A DNA stretch of 64,000 nucleotides from BJGV01 sp003230615 (GTDB lineage Bacteria; Pseudomonadota; Gammaproteobacteria; Burkholderiales; Nitrosomonadaceae): assembly GCA_963663215.1 (NCBI GenBank), contig OY760140.1:1674001-1738000 (forward strand). Reading direction: 5' to 3'. Under the pieces are notes generated by a model that saw only the letters and a program-made list of their open reading frames with translations, did not search any database and had not been told where the DNA came from. Positions 37,033 to 46,482 of this stretch are shown piece after piece. A program made the position numbers and the translations under genes. Numbering within the stretch: position 1 is the stretch's first letter; every line of letters starts with the position of its first letter.

Positions 37033-38105
37033 CTAGACCGAAATAACCGTCTCCAGGAATCAGGGAAAAGCAAATTAAGTGAAATGATGAGCATGAAAAT
37101 GTATAACCACCAAACTCCAGGTACGCTACCTATTATCCCCTGCTCCACCCACGTTTGGGCCAATCCGTTCAAAATGTAATAGATTGCAAAAACAAGAGCT
37201 GCAGCAAAAAAGACTCTCTCTCCCCCTTTTCGTCGAGGTGAAGTACGAGCAAATGGTATGGCAATCAGAGCTAGTAAAACTGTTGCTATAGGTCGAGAAA
37301 GACGCCATTGAAGTTCGGCAATTTCACGTGGCTGACTCGAGTTCATCAGCACCATGGTGGAGGCAGATTTTCGCTTGTAATCTAGCTCATTACCACTATC
37401 AGTGAAGTAGACTAGTTTTCCAAAATGAGTAACAGTATCTTTTGTCGAAGAGTGGGAGAGTCGATAAATATGGCCGTTGAATAAATGTATTTGGGGTCGA
37501 TGACCTCGAGCTGGCTTTTGTTGTATCCCCTCCTGAGCGACTAGGATCTCCCTTCCGTTAATTCCATTAATGTAGTGAAATATTTGTCTCATCTGCTTAC
37601 CAGATTCATCCTTAGAGTTAATATAAACTACTCTGCCACTTTTTTCGCTTCCATAGAAACGTCCAGCTTGGAAATTGTCTGTATTTAACTCAGCTTCTGC
37701 CTGCGCATTCAAAATATAATTCTCTTCATAAGCCCAAGGGCGAACAAACATAGAAAGTGCGCCACTGATAATCCCGACTGGAATTGCAACTAAAAGCACA
37801 GAATATATTATGCGCAGTTCGCTAATACCTGCAGAACGTAATACGTTAATTTCTTGGTCCTTATTCATTCTGCCAAGACCGATGATTACGGCAACATAAA
37901 GAGCGACTGGTACAAGCACTTCTAAGGCGATTAAAGTCTTAAGTAGTACTAACTTCAGCATGCCGGCAATACCAACCGATTCTGTCACAGCCCCCGCCAA
38001 AAAATTGGCACTGCTTAAAGCAGAAAATAGCCCGACCAGAATCGCCATAATCACCGTGAACGGCATCAATAGCTCACGTATGATATATTTCTCAATTATT
38101 TTCAC
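37029..38105 (-). CDS. lptF: LPS export permease LptF
   Basis: The partner of LptG, about 358 residues. I chose GTG 38105 because the family N-terminus (IIEKYIIRELLMPF) starts there and GAGAG lies just upstream; the longer TTG start at 38135 is not credible. Recognisable parts are LGRMNKDQEINVLRSAGISE (coupling helix), the periplasmic domain (GRFYGSEKSGRVVYI, FNGHIYRLSH) and the C-terminal ALIAIPFARTSPRRKGGE. It sits upstream of lptG in the usual lptF–lptG order. The preceding nucleotidyltransferase gene ends about 50 bases upstream. Confidence 0.94.
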   Translation of the reverse strand: MKIIEKYIIRELLMPFTVIMAILVGLFSALSSANFLAGAVTESVGIAGMLKLVLLKTLIALEVLVPVALYVAVIIGLGRMNKDQEINVLRSAGISELRIIYSVLLVAIPVGIISGALSMFVRPWAYEENYILNAQAEAELNTDNFQAGRFYGSEKSGRVVYINSKDESGKQMRQIFHYINGINGREILVAQEGIQQKPARGHRPQIHLFNGHIYRLSHSSTKDTVTHFGKLVYFTDSGNELDYKRKSASTMVLMNSSQPREIAELQWRLSRPIATVLLALIAIPFARTSPRRKGGERVFFAAALVFAIYYILNGLAQTWVEQGIIGSVPGVWWLYIFMLIISLNLLFPDSWRRLFRSR

Positions 38106-38158
38106 AAACTCTCTCTTGCAAACCTTGGAATGCAATCATCTTACTACATGGGAAAACG

Positions 38159-38989
38159 CTACGAAGTTCCATTCTTATTAAAAGATAGGGGCATTGCTTC
38201 CTCCAAAATAGATTCTACAAGCACTATATCCTCCGCCTTATCTACATCGACACCAGCCTGAGCATAGGGGATGATAACTGCCCGTGATCTAACGCCGGCT
38301 TTAGCCGACACAGCGTTCAGCGCTTGATTAAGTGTTGATATCCTGAGTAGATATAACAAAATAGCCATTGGACCCAGTATCTCCCCAACTAATCGCCAAG
38401 GGTGTTTGCGCAAATCTTCTGCTCGTCTCCAGAATGAAACCAAATCACGACCATGGTGGTTAAGAAAAGTATAGAGGTTACAACCACAAAAGTTTCCATC
38501 ACGAAGCCGTATTACGGTACGCTTAGTGCCTGGAAATTTAGCCATGACATTTTCATGTTTAACTAATCCCACAGTAGCATCACTATCTGCTTTACTAGAC
38601 TCACGTAAAAAATACTGCACGATTTCAGGTGTCAATAAGGCATGGTCAGCCGTTGTTAATAATACTGGAACGCCCTCATCTATATGCTCAAGCCCCCTAT
38701 TGGCACTGCGGCTGGGAGAATCAAGGTTGGGTACCCAGGTTATATCCCCACGTCCTATCCGTTGCTCCAATTCCGTACATCCAGGGAGCGTGGATTCGGG
38801 TGGACCGCATAAAATAATCGATCTAATCATACCGCTTGCCTCAAGCGCATCTAGTACTCGAATTATCATTGGTATTCCACAGATCGGTGCGAATGCTTTG
38901 CAGACCATACCTGATTTGATGGCAACAGGGTCGTTAGCCGTACGATCTGCAGCCAGTACCAGAGCGACAAATTTATCTATTTTTTTCAC
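38159..38989 (-). CDS. MobA-like NTP transferase domain protein
   Basis: A 276-residue nucleotidyltransferase-fold protein. It opens ALVLAADRTANDP, a loosened form of the pyrophosphorylase loop, then KAFAPICGIPMIIRVLDAL, the acidic VLLTTADHALLTPE and VDVDKAEDIVLVE at the C-terminus. This is the MobA/IspD-like group of CTP/GTP-sugar or alcohol transferases. It lies upstream of lptF in the operon containing a CDP-alcohol phosphatidyltransferase. It may therefore make a CDP-linked headgroup for it, as inositol-1-phosphate cytidylyltransferase does in archaeal-type pathways; this is inference. The glycine-rich loop is atypical, so activity is uncertain. Confidence 0.7.
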   Translation of the reverse strand: MKKIDKFVALVLAADRTANDPVAIKSGMVCKAFAPICGIPMIIRVLDALEASGMIRSIILCGPPESTLPGCTELEQRIGRGDITWVPNLDSPSRSANRGLEHIDEGVPVLLTTADHALLTPEIVQYFLRESSKADSDATVGLVKHENVMAKFPGTKRTVIRLRDGNFCGCNLYTFLNHHGRDLVSFWRRAEDLRKHPWRLVGEILGPMAILLYLLRISTLNQALNAVSAKAGVRSRAVIIPYAQAGVDVDKAEDIVLVESILEEAMPLSFNKNGTS

Positions 38990-39035
38990 TTGAAATTTGA
39001 ATTTGAAACACTAGATTGTCTCTCAAAAAATTTGA

Positions 39036-40190
39036 TTACAACTTTTTTCCATAGATTCGATAACGCTTATACTCCTTACTACCAATGCTATTGAGCATTG
39101 TACGCATTGCTATATTATCCTCAAGTATCCAGGACAATTCAGCCTCTCGTATTCCCATGGCAAGCGGGCGTTGTCGTGGCACATCAATCACCATGAAAGC
39201 AAGCACTATACCCAAGGGAGTATTTCGGAATTGCTTACGCACACCCATCAACGGCACCCGGATCGAACTAAATTCACTGTATTTAACATGCTTATACAAG
39301 CGGAGCCAGTTGTTAGGGAAGAAATTTCCATTAAATTTAGCAAAGATCTCATTCAAATTTGGGATCGCCACCAAAAAAGCCGCTGGAACACCATCAACCT
39401 CAGCAATCCACATATATTCATCCCTCAGAAGCATACGAAATACGCTTCCAAGCTCGGAAAATTCTGCCTCAGTAAAAGGAATGAAGCCCCAGTTATCTGA
39501 CCAAGCGTCATTGAAAATATCACGTAATATCTCCATTTCTGCTTTAAATTGATTGCGGCGTATCATTCTCAGATGTATCCGACTAGAAAACTTCCCCAAC
39601 AAAATACGCATGAATCGGGGAACCTTAAAGTCCAAATTCACCCAATACGCAAGCAGATCCTTCAACGGTTGATAACCTTGTTCTTCAAGTAAGCGCCCAT
39701 ACCATTTAGGCGAATGCGGCATCATGACCATTGGTGGTGTATCAAACCCATCTACGAGGACACCGCACTCTTGATTGATAGAAAAATTAAACGGTCCGCT
39801 AACATACTTGGTGTTTCTCTCAGAAAGCCATGTCTCAGCAGTGTACGTAAGTGCTGCAAATATCTCTGTATCCTCCACGCTTTCTAGCAAGCCGAAATGA
39901 CCAGTATCTGCACCATAACGTTGACGATGGAGTTGATCTATTTGAGCACTAATCCTCCCAACCGGAAGATTACCCCGGTATGCAATCCATGCTTGCCATA
40001 CTGCATGTTTAAAATATGGATTAAATTTGGAAAAGTGCAGGCGTCTCTCGAGACGTAACGGCGGCACCCACATGGGATCATCTGAGTAAACGCGCCATGG
40101 AATATCAATGAATGTTCTTAATTCATGACGATTTGTAACTGGATGCACAGTAATCGCTGCTGTAATTGGTAGGCTAGATTTTTCATTCAT
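39036..40190 (-). CDS. GNAT-like acyltransferase, function unassigned
   Basis: A 384-residue protein made of two GNAT-like halves. The N-terminal part has FIDIPWRVYSDDPMWVPPLR and AWIAYRGNLPVGRISAQID. The C-terminal part has WGFIPFTEAEF, MWIAEVDGVPAAFLVAIPNLNE and GIREAELSWILEDN. I recognise this as the poorly characterised group of large GNAT proteins, but know no demonstrated substrate. It is first in the leftward run that leads through the nucleotidyltransferase, lptF, lptG and the phospholipid genes, so a role in modifying a lipid headgroup is possible. The start ATG at 40190 is followed by an ordinary soluble N-terminus. Confidence 0.7.
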   Translation of the reverse strand: MNEKSSLPITAAITVHPVTNRHELRTFIDIPWRVYSDDPMWVPPLRLERRLHFSKFNPYFKHAVWQAWIAYRGNLPVGRISAQIDQLHRQRYGADTGHFGLLESVEDTEIFAALTYTAETWLSERNTKYVSGPFNFSINQECGVLVDGFDTPPMVMMPHSPKWYGRLLEEQGYQPLKDLLAYWVNLDFKVPRFMRILLGKFSSRIHLRMIRRNQFKAEMEILRDIFNDAWSDNWGFIPFTEAEFSELGSVFRMLLRDEYMWIAEVDGVPAAFLVAIPNLNEIFAKFNGNFFPNNWLRLYKHVKYSEFSSIRVPLMGVRKQFRNTPLGIVLAFMVIDVPRQRPLAMGIREAELSWILEDNIAMRTMLNSIGSKEYKRYRIYGKKL

Positions 40191-40369
40191 GACATGAGGC
40201 GAATATAGAATTATTTAATTTTCGAGGTATTTATCATCAGACTCCCTGCATAGCGGTTCAACTGTGCTTAGATAAAATTTTTCGATATAATCACAAAACA
40301 TCATTGGCAACATCAATAAGATCAATAAAATTTATCTTTCAGCATATTAACTTACTGGGGGAGAGCACT

Positions 40370-40775
40370 ATGAGCATGATGGCTGAATTCAAAGAGTTTG
40401 CAATAAAAGGGAATGCAGTCGACATGGCGGTTGGTATTGTCGTTTGGGCTGCATTTGGCAAAATTGTTTCTTCTTTTGTCAATGATGTAATCATGCCACC
40501 AATTGGGCTACTAATTGGGAGGTAGACTTTAACAAACTTGCTTTCACATTGAAGAAAGCATCGGGTGATGTCGCTGCTGTAGCTATTTCTCTATGGTAAA
40601 TTTATACAAACAGTCCTTGATTTCTAATTATAGCATTCGTGATTTTTATGGTGATAAGAGCGATTAATTCACATAAACGAAAACAAGAGGAGGTTGTGCT
40701 GCCCCCCCACCTAGTCCTTCAAAAGAAGAGGTGTTGCTTTCTGATATGCGAGATATACTACAAGAAAAACGGTAG
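40370..40775 (+). pseudogene. mscL: Large-conductance mechanosensitive channel MscL, heavily degraded
   Basis: After a good ribosome-binding site (GGGGGAGAG), the ATG at 40370 opens the standard MscL start, AEFKEFAIKGNAVDMAVG, through SSFVNDVIMPPIGLLIG. A conserved glycine of the first helix is tryptophan (VVWAAFGK). The frame then breaks at about 40523. The remaining blocks can be read only by changing frame several times: VDFNKLAFTLKKASGD, YGKFIQTVLD, FLIIAFVIFMVIRAINS and the terminal SDMRDILQEKR before the TAG ending at 40775. At least four frame changes are needed, so this is real decay and not one sequencing slip. Loss of MscL would weaken hypo-osmotic shock protection. Confidence 0.9.
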
Positions 40776-41015
40776 GCCTTTGAACTGAAATTATTGGGTT
40801 TTCAATCGAAGACTTAAAAATAATTAAAAAAGAATACTAGTCTGCTATTAAAATCCTGCAGTAGAAACTGTGATAACTTGAGCTTGAATTAGTTGGAAAT
40901 GTGGCTTTACTACGCTTCTTTAGCCTGTTCCTCCACCAACCACGCATCAAACTAAATGTTAGAAATGAAAATTAAGATGTTAGTAACAATATATTACTAA
41001 AAAGGTAGATCAGAT

Positions 41016-41273
41016 ATGGATAGCCCTGAATTTCATTTGTTAATTTCTTTACTCCTTATTCCTGTTGTTATCTGGATTCATATCTGGGTTAGGAAGCGTA
41101 AGAACAGCAGACGCAACGAATCTGGACAAGAGGAGTTTGGAAGTCTAGGTTCAACGCTAATTTCAACTCTTGGGGAAGGATTAGCTATTCTCTCTAGCTT
41201 GATACTGATCATCTGGATCGTGGGATCTATATTGAGATATTTGTTTCCTGCTATTTTTGGAATGCACAGGTAA
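41016..41273 (+). CDS. Small two-helix membrane protein, unknown
   Basis: An 85-residue frame with a plausible ribosome-binding site (AAGG) before ATG 41016. It has a hydrophobic N-terminal helix (about 8–24), a basic linker (VRKRKNSRRNE), and a second hydrophobic helix (about 56–77). I recognise no family. The alternation of helix, basic patch and helix is protein-like, and codon use matches its neighbours, so I keep it as a probable gene. It stands alone between mscL and topB, which is convergent with it. Confidence 0.5.
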   Translation: MDSPEFHLLISLLLIPVVIWIHIWVRKRKNSRRNESGQEEFGSLGSTLISTLGEGLAILSSLILIIWIVGSILRYLFPAIFGMHR

Positions 41274-41378
41274 ACAACATTGCTTCCAAAAACAACACAG
41301 AAGGGGATATTATTACCCTGAGCTAAAGCTAAGAACAACCGAACTTCTCTGACACATATTAAATTAAGTTACATACAT

Positions 41379-43904
41379 TTAACGAGCAATCGATTTCTTG
41401 GCTATTGGTATTTTTGTTTTGGGCTTAGCTATCTTAGTTTCAGGTTCTATTTTTGCTTGTCTCGGCTCAAACTCAAATCTTGTTTTTCCATTCTCACCAG
41501 CTACTAGATAGGCCGAAAATGGCCTTCCTTTCTTGGAAATGAACTTGGACAGTAAATCTGTTCTTCCAAAGCACAATAATTTTACAACTTGCTCTCTTTC
41601 GATTGGACGTTTAAGAATTATTTTTCCAGTTTTGAAATCACAAGTTCGAGTAACACCAACAGCTTTTTCACAGGTGTAGCTCATGCCATGCTCAAATACC
41701 TGACCATCACATCGTAGACATTTTCCCAGAGATTCATGGCCAGTAAAATTTACGTCCTCTGTACTTTCGTCGTTGCTTTCACCAAAATCAAACTTCATTT
41801 CATGCTCGTCGGTGAGCTTTATATTTGCATTGAATAATCGCCCTATTTTGCTACGGAAACCTTGCAATGGTCCAACTTCACGTCGTGTAACCAGTTCTTC
41901 CATTTCAGCTACTTCAAATTGTCTTCCCGCTAGAATTTTCCATAACGCGAAATCGCATTCTTTACATTGAAACTTCTTGTAAGTTTCCTGTATTACACCA
42001 CCACATTTAGGGCACGGTGAATTAAGTGTGGAAAAATCTCCGCTTATGGTTTCACCACGATGCCCTTTCGCCTGCTCCACCATATGGCGAGTCATATCAG
42101 CGATCTCTTCCATGAAAGACTTACGTTCAAGTTTACTCTGCTCAATCTCTCGCAGCTTGAATTCCCAATTGCCAGTCAGTTCAGGTGATGTAAGTTCAGA
42201 TACCTTCAATCCGCGCAATAGTATAATCAAAGAAAAAGCCTTAGCAGTGGGATGCAACTCGCGTCCTACGCGCTGCAAGTAATTTTCAAAGACTAGCCCC
42301 TCAATGATCGAGGCACGCGTGGCAGGTGTGCCTAATCCTTTTGCGCTCATAGCTTCGCGCAACTCCTCATCTTCTACTAATTTGCCCGCACTTTCCATAG
42401 CCGATAACAACGTGGCTTCATTAAATCTTGCTGGCGGCCGAGTCTTACTTACGGTGGCTTTTACTTCGTCAGCAAGAACTATCTCATCCTGTTTTACAGC
42501 AACTAAAGTTGAGTTATTCTCCGCTCCGTCGGCTTCTTGCGCCCCCTTGCCATAGATTGTTTGCCATCCAGGATTAATCATTACTTTGCCTTCAGTTTTG
42601 AATGACTCATTTTCAACTCGAGTGATTCGGGTAGTTACGAGAAATTCGGCATCTGGATAGAAAATTGCTACAAAACGCTTGGTAACTAGATCATAAAGTT
42701 TCTCCTCAGCATCACTTAGATTCTTAGGAACGAGTGAGGTTGGAATAATGGCAAAATGGTCTGAAATTTTAGAATTGTTAAAAATACGCTTATTCAGTTT
42801 GATCCATCCATCTTTTAAGATCTGCTTGGCAAACTTACCATAACGGGAGGATTCTAGTGATCCTAGGGTATCCTTCACAGTTGAAATGTAGTCCTCTGGT
42901 AGTGCGCGCGAATCAGTACGAGGATATGTCAACACCTTATGTTTTTCATATAGGGCTTGAGCTAGCCCAAGTGTTACTTTGGCAGAAAAACCAAAGCGAC
43001 CGTTGGCATCACGCTGCAAGCTAGTAAGATCATATAGTTGTGGGCAGATTTCCGTGGTAGGTTTGATATCTTCTCTGACTACACCTGATTTACCCTGACA
43101 TTTTATGCAAATAGACTCGGCATATTTTTGCTCCCATACACGTTCGGTTTTTTGCTCACCATCCTTTTTGTCCTTTATAAATTTCTCATCAAACCAACGT
43201 CCCCTATATTTACCAATTTTTGCAGAAAAAGTACCATGTATCTCCCAGTAACTACGTGGAACAAACTTTTTGATCACCTCTTCACGTTCAACTAGAATTG
43301 CTAAAGTGGGAGTTTGCACTCGACCCACAGTAGTTTTATGAAATCCGCCCTCCTGTGAATTAAAAGCAGTCATCGCACGAGTGCCATTGATACCAACCAG
43401 CCAGTCGGCTTCAGATCTACTTACAGCAGCCTTTGCTAGTGACTGTACAGCAGTATCATCAAGTAATTTTGTAAAACCATCCCTGATCGAAGTAGGCGTC
43501 ATTGATTGTAGCCATAGGCGCTTGATTGGTTTTTTTGTTTCAACATAACGCGTAATGTAATGGAAAATTAATTCCCCTTCGCGTCCTGCATCACATGCAT
43601 TAATGAGCCCATCAACATCCTTACGCTTAATAAGCTTAGTTAGAAGTTTCAAGCGCGGCTTAGTTTTCTCAATGGGATTGAGATCAAAGTGGGGGGGAAT
43701 TACAGGTAGATTTGCAAAACTCCATTTACCACGCCTGACCTCGTATTTTTCTGGTACTGCTAGTTCAAGTAAGTGACCTATGGCAGAAGACAATACATAT
43801 TTTTCGCTTTCAAAATAGCCAGCGTGCTTGACGAAACCACCTAATACCAGCGCAATGTCTGTGGCAACGGATGGCTTCTCAGCTATGATTAAGGTTTTAC
43901 CCAT
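41379..43904 (-). CDS. topB: DNA topoisomerase III
   Basis: An 841-residue type IA topoisomerase. The N-terminal TOPRIM domain starts KTLIIAEKPSVATDIA and has DAGREGELI. The active-site tyrosine lies in VLTYPRTDSRALP. KGLGTPATRASIIEGL follows. The C-terminus carries cysteine zinc-binding repeats (CPKCGG…CKECDF and CLRCDG…CEK) and a basic tail. It decatenates replication and recombination intermediates. The gene is intact over its whole length, an important contrast with the decayed genes on either side (mscL, dprA, LysM). Confidence 0.95.
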   Translation of the reverse strand: MGKTLIIAEKPSVATDIALVLGGFVKHAGYFESEKYVLSSAIGHLLELAVPEKYEVRRGKWSFANLPVIPPHFDLNPIEKTKPRLKLLTKLIKRKDVDGLINACDAGREGELIFHYITRYVETKKPIKRLWLQSMTPTSIRDGFTKLLDDTAVQSLAKAAVSRSEADWLVGINGTRAMTAFNSQEGGFHKTTVGRVQTPTLAILVEREEVIKKFVPRSYWEIHGTFSAKIGKYRGRWFDEKFIKDKKDGEQKTERVWEQKYAESICIKCQGKSGVVREDIKPTTEICPQLYDLTSLQRDANGRFGFSAKVTLGLAQALYEKHKVLTYPRTDSRALPEDYISTVKDTLGSLESSRYGKFAKQILKDGWIKLNKRIFNNSKISDHFAIIPTSLVPKNLSDAEEKLYDLVTKRFVAIFYPDAEFLVTTRITRVENESFKTEGKVMINPGWQTIYGKGAQEADGAENNSTLVAVKQDEIVLADEVKATVSKTRPPARFNEATLLSAMESAGKLVEDEELREAMSAKGLGTPATRASIIEGLVFENYLQRVGRELHPTAKAFSLIILLRGLKVSELTSPELTGNWEFKLREIEQSKLERKSFMEEIADMTRHMVEQAKGHRGETISGDFSTLNSPCPKCGGVIQETYKKFQCKECDFALWKILAGRQFEVAEMEELVTRREVGPLQGFRSKIGRLFNANIKLTDEHEMKFDFGESNDESTEDVNFTGHESLGKCLRCDGQVFEHGMSYTCEKAVGVTRTCDFKTGKIILKRPIEREQVVKLLCFGRTDLLSKFISKKGRPFSAYLVAGENGKTRFEFEPRQAKIEPETKIAKPKTKIPIAKKSIAR

Positions 43905-44156
43905 GAGACTCCTGTAAGTATCTGCAGATAGTTAACAACTGTTTTTAAAAGGGTGGCGGCTAGCTACCAAAATATAAGATATATGATAAGAACCACTTGG
44001 ATAAAAGATTGGGCTGTGATCACTCGTAAATTAATTTTGCTACGGTAGTTTCGTTTAGTAACTTAAATGAAAATTAAGGCTACTCTTTAATTAATATAAT
44101 TTGTGGATTCTTTAGAATTTAGTTATAGGTAATATGGGGTTCTGATCACGCATGCT
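43905..44156. other. Intergenic stretch upstream of topB, no recognisable gene
   Basis: About 250 AT-rich bases between topB and the dprA relic, with no supported reading frame. In many betaproteobacteria smg would lie about here; I could find no trace of it. Confidence 0.4.
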
Positions 44157-44279
44157 TTATCGAATCTGGTAGTGGCTCCTGACTAACTTAACGACTATGC
44201 CATCCAGCCTAAACATTAACAGCATGGCGGATACCGTTTCTCCCGTCAAGCTGTTACAGAAACACAGCACGTCAAAATC
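44157..44279 (-). pseudogene. dprA: Relic of DprA (DNA processing protein), C-terminal fragment
   Basis: My reverse-strand reading gives 40 codons ending in TAA that spell the DprA C-terminal winged-helix: NSLTGETVSAMLLMF then RLDGIVV and a terminal HYQIR. This matches the family pattern SGLTxExVSAMLLxLExDG…YQR. No start codon or Rossmann (SMF) domain of DprA can be read upstream, where only about 250 bases remain before the LysM gene instead of the roughly 1,000 needed. The order LysM–dprA is common in betaproteobacteria, so the location fits. DprA loads RecA on incoming single-stranded DNA in natural transformation. The fragment is too short and headless to function. Confidence 0.7.
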
Positions 44280-44526
44280 TACAATAACTTAGTCATGACA
44301 TTTGTGCCACAACGCGTCATCCAAACCCAATTATTTATATTGTTAACATTATCTAGTGGGAACTGATAATGGTGCTTCAAGTAGAAAAAAATAAGCGCTG
44401 TTTATAAGTTTTCTCTCCGCTTGAATAGCGTATGAGAACCTTATACAGTGAAGGACAAGCCAAAACCAACTAGGGACAAGCATATATTCAATATCCAGAG
44501 GAATGGCCAAAATTATCTGAGAGATG

Positions 44527-45691
44527 TCACGGGGTTTGTACTATATCAAGCATCCGAATCGGTTGCGTAGTTTGCATCACCAGCGCATAGGACACCCTTT
44601 CAAATACTCGGAAAATAAATACTAGACCAGCACGCTCTTTGGGCAACTCTACGGTCTCCCGTTTGGTCGTTCCTATTTCGTAACTACGACTAACAACTTG
44701 TGAATCATCACTTGTTTGGGATTGGTTTGTTTTATAGATAGCCATTACATTACCCATTTCCAGTCCATCAAGTTTGCCTTTACTTAGAACAACAATAGAA
44801 TCTTTGCCAATTTCTGTGACACCACCATAGACCGAAATGATGCGCCCCTCAATCTCCTTGTCTGGAGCATGTGGAACATAGTTAGTGAACATCGTAGGGG
44901 GGCTAGAACCAACCGATCGCCCTTATATATTTCCTGGACGGAACGAACAATAGAAATGGAACTAACATCATCAAATTTTTCTACCTTTGCATCTCCCAAA
45001 TAAGTGGCCTCATAACCTAGAATCTCGCCAGAGCGCCCCCACTCGTCAAAAAAATATACGTCATTATTACGATTTGTCAGGACCAAATATTCTGCCACGT
45101 CGGACCATATAGTCGAAGTTGTGTCATGCTCAGGATCTGTTAGAGCCTTTCCAGGACGAAAGATTTGCCACAATAAACCTTTGTCTTTTGGCATATCTTT
45201 GGCATAAACAAGATCGCCTTTGCTATACGCCACACGGTAGTCACTAGCGCCTAGCACTGATGGTGCGTTTTCAAGACCGTTTTTTTCGATCACCAAGGGC
45301 TGACTTAAGAAAGGCTCGATTGCCGCAACTGGAATACTTGGGATGGCCCCGACTTCGGTCTTCTCCACTTGCACAAGAGGAGACAATCTTTCCTCCACGG
45401 TCTCCCCCTTGATTAACCGCAACCTTTTTCCGTCAGGGGTCCTCTCTAGTACGATAAGATCTCCTGGATAAATCTTGTGGGGATTTTTTATTTCTTCTTC
45501 ATTTAGCCCCCAGATTTCCGGCCAACGCCAAGGATCTTTCAAAAAACGTGAAGCGAGACCCCAAAGTGTATCGCCAGGGACAACAATGTAACGATCAGGC
45601 ATATTACTCTGAAGCTCAACACTGGCAGCATTAGCAGATGGGCATATAGCAAACCCACGAGCAAAATCATGGATATAATAGAATTATGCAT
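44527..45691 (-). pseudogene. LysM-domain envelope protein, two frameshifts
   Basis: Read leftward from ATG 45691, with a GAGGG ribosome-binding site, the gene begins with a signal peptide (MILLVGLLYA). One missing C at plus-strand 45640–45642 must be restored to reach the cleavage region ANAAS. Next comes the LysM domain (IVVPGDTLWGLASRFL, PWRWPEIWGLN, NPHKIYPGDLI), then an extended region whose frame breaks at the C-run near 44895. Restoring one C there joins LVLAP to the frame of MFTNYVPHAPDKEIEG, which ends IRMLDIVQTP. The corrected protein has about 387 residues. It is divergent from def. Two independent homopolymer losses in one gene favour decay, though each alone could be a read error. 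Confidence 0.85.
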
Positions 45692-45848
45692 GAAAACCCT
45701 CGGTCACCGAAAAAGCCCGATTTTTGGGCGCAGTAATATAAAATGACACATGGGTTAACTATCGGCAATATGTATAGAAAAAATAGGTTAGTATGGTTTA
45801 AATTCTATATTTAGTTTATTAAATATAAGCTTAAATAAGCATGCTTTT

Positions 45849-46352
45849 ATGGCTCTTCTGAAAATATTGCAATACCCAGATGAACGGCTACATACAGTGG
45901 CGGCTAAAGTACCAGAAGTAACTGACAAAATTCGTACTTTGGTACACAACATGGCAGAAACAATGTACGCCGCTGCTGGAGTTGGCTTAGCAGCGACACA
46001 GGTAGATGTGCACCAATGTGTGATTGTAATTGACGCATCTGACACCCATGACCTACTACACGTATTAATCAACCCAGAAATTACCGCCGCTATCGGCGAA
46101 TCTGACTGTGAAGAGGGTTGTCTATCAGTGCCAGGGATATTTGAGAAAATTCGGCGCGCTGAGCAAATTACAGTTGAGGCGCTGAATTTTAACGGTGATC
46201 CTTTTATACTTGAAGCTAAAGGATTGCTGGCAGTATGCATTCAACATGAGATGGACCATTTAATAGGAAAAGTATTTGTTGAATACCTATCACAGCTAAA
46301 ACAAACACGTGTTCTAAGAAAATTAAAAAAACAACAACGAAGCGTGATGTGA
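45849..46352 (+). CDS. def: Peptide deformylase
   Basis: A 167-residue metalloenzyme that removes the formyl group from new proteins. All three motifs are present: GVGLAATQ, EGCLSVPG and QHEMDHL (metal ligands Cys, His, His and catalytic Glu). The ATG at 45849 gives the usual ALLKILQYPDERL N-terminus. It heads the def–fmt–rsmB group, divergent from the LysM gene as in related genomes; a 130-base spacer precedes fmt. Confidence 0.97.
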   Translation: MALLKILQYPDERLHTVAAKVPEVTDKIRTLVHNMAETMYAAAGVGLAATQVDVHQCVIVIDASDTHDLLHVLINPEITAAIGESDCEEGCLSVPGIFEKIRRAEQITVEALNFNGDPFILEAKGLLAVCIQHEMDHLIGKVFVEYLSQLKQTRVLRKLKKQQRSVM

Positions 46353-46482
46353 CTGATAATCTTTTTATGAATATACACCATGGGAAATTGAGCTACTTGA
46401 TTGATTATAAATTATTTTTTCACGGATTGTGGGAGTATAAGGTAGAAATCAAAACTTCTCACAATATCTAAATTGGCTAAAC

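Noticed and set aside
43905..44156. Remnant of smg near topB
   Set aside because: I translated the region in reverse and found no smg-like block.
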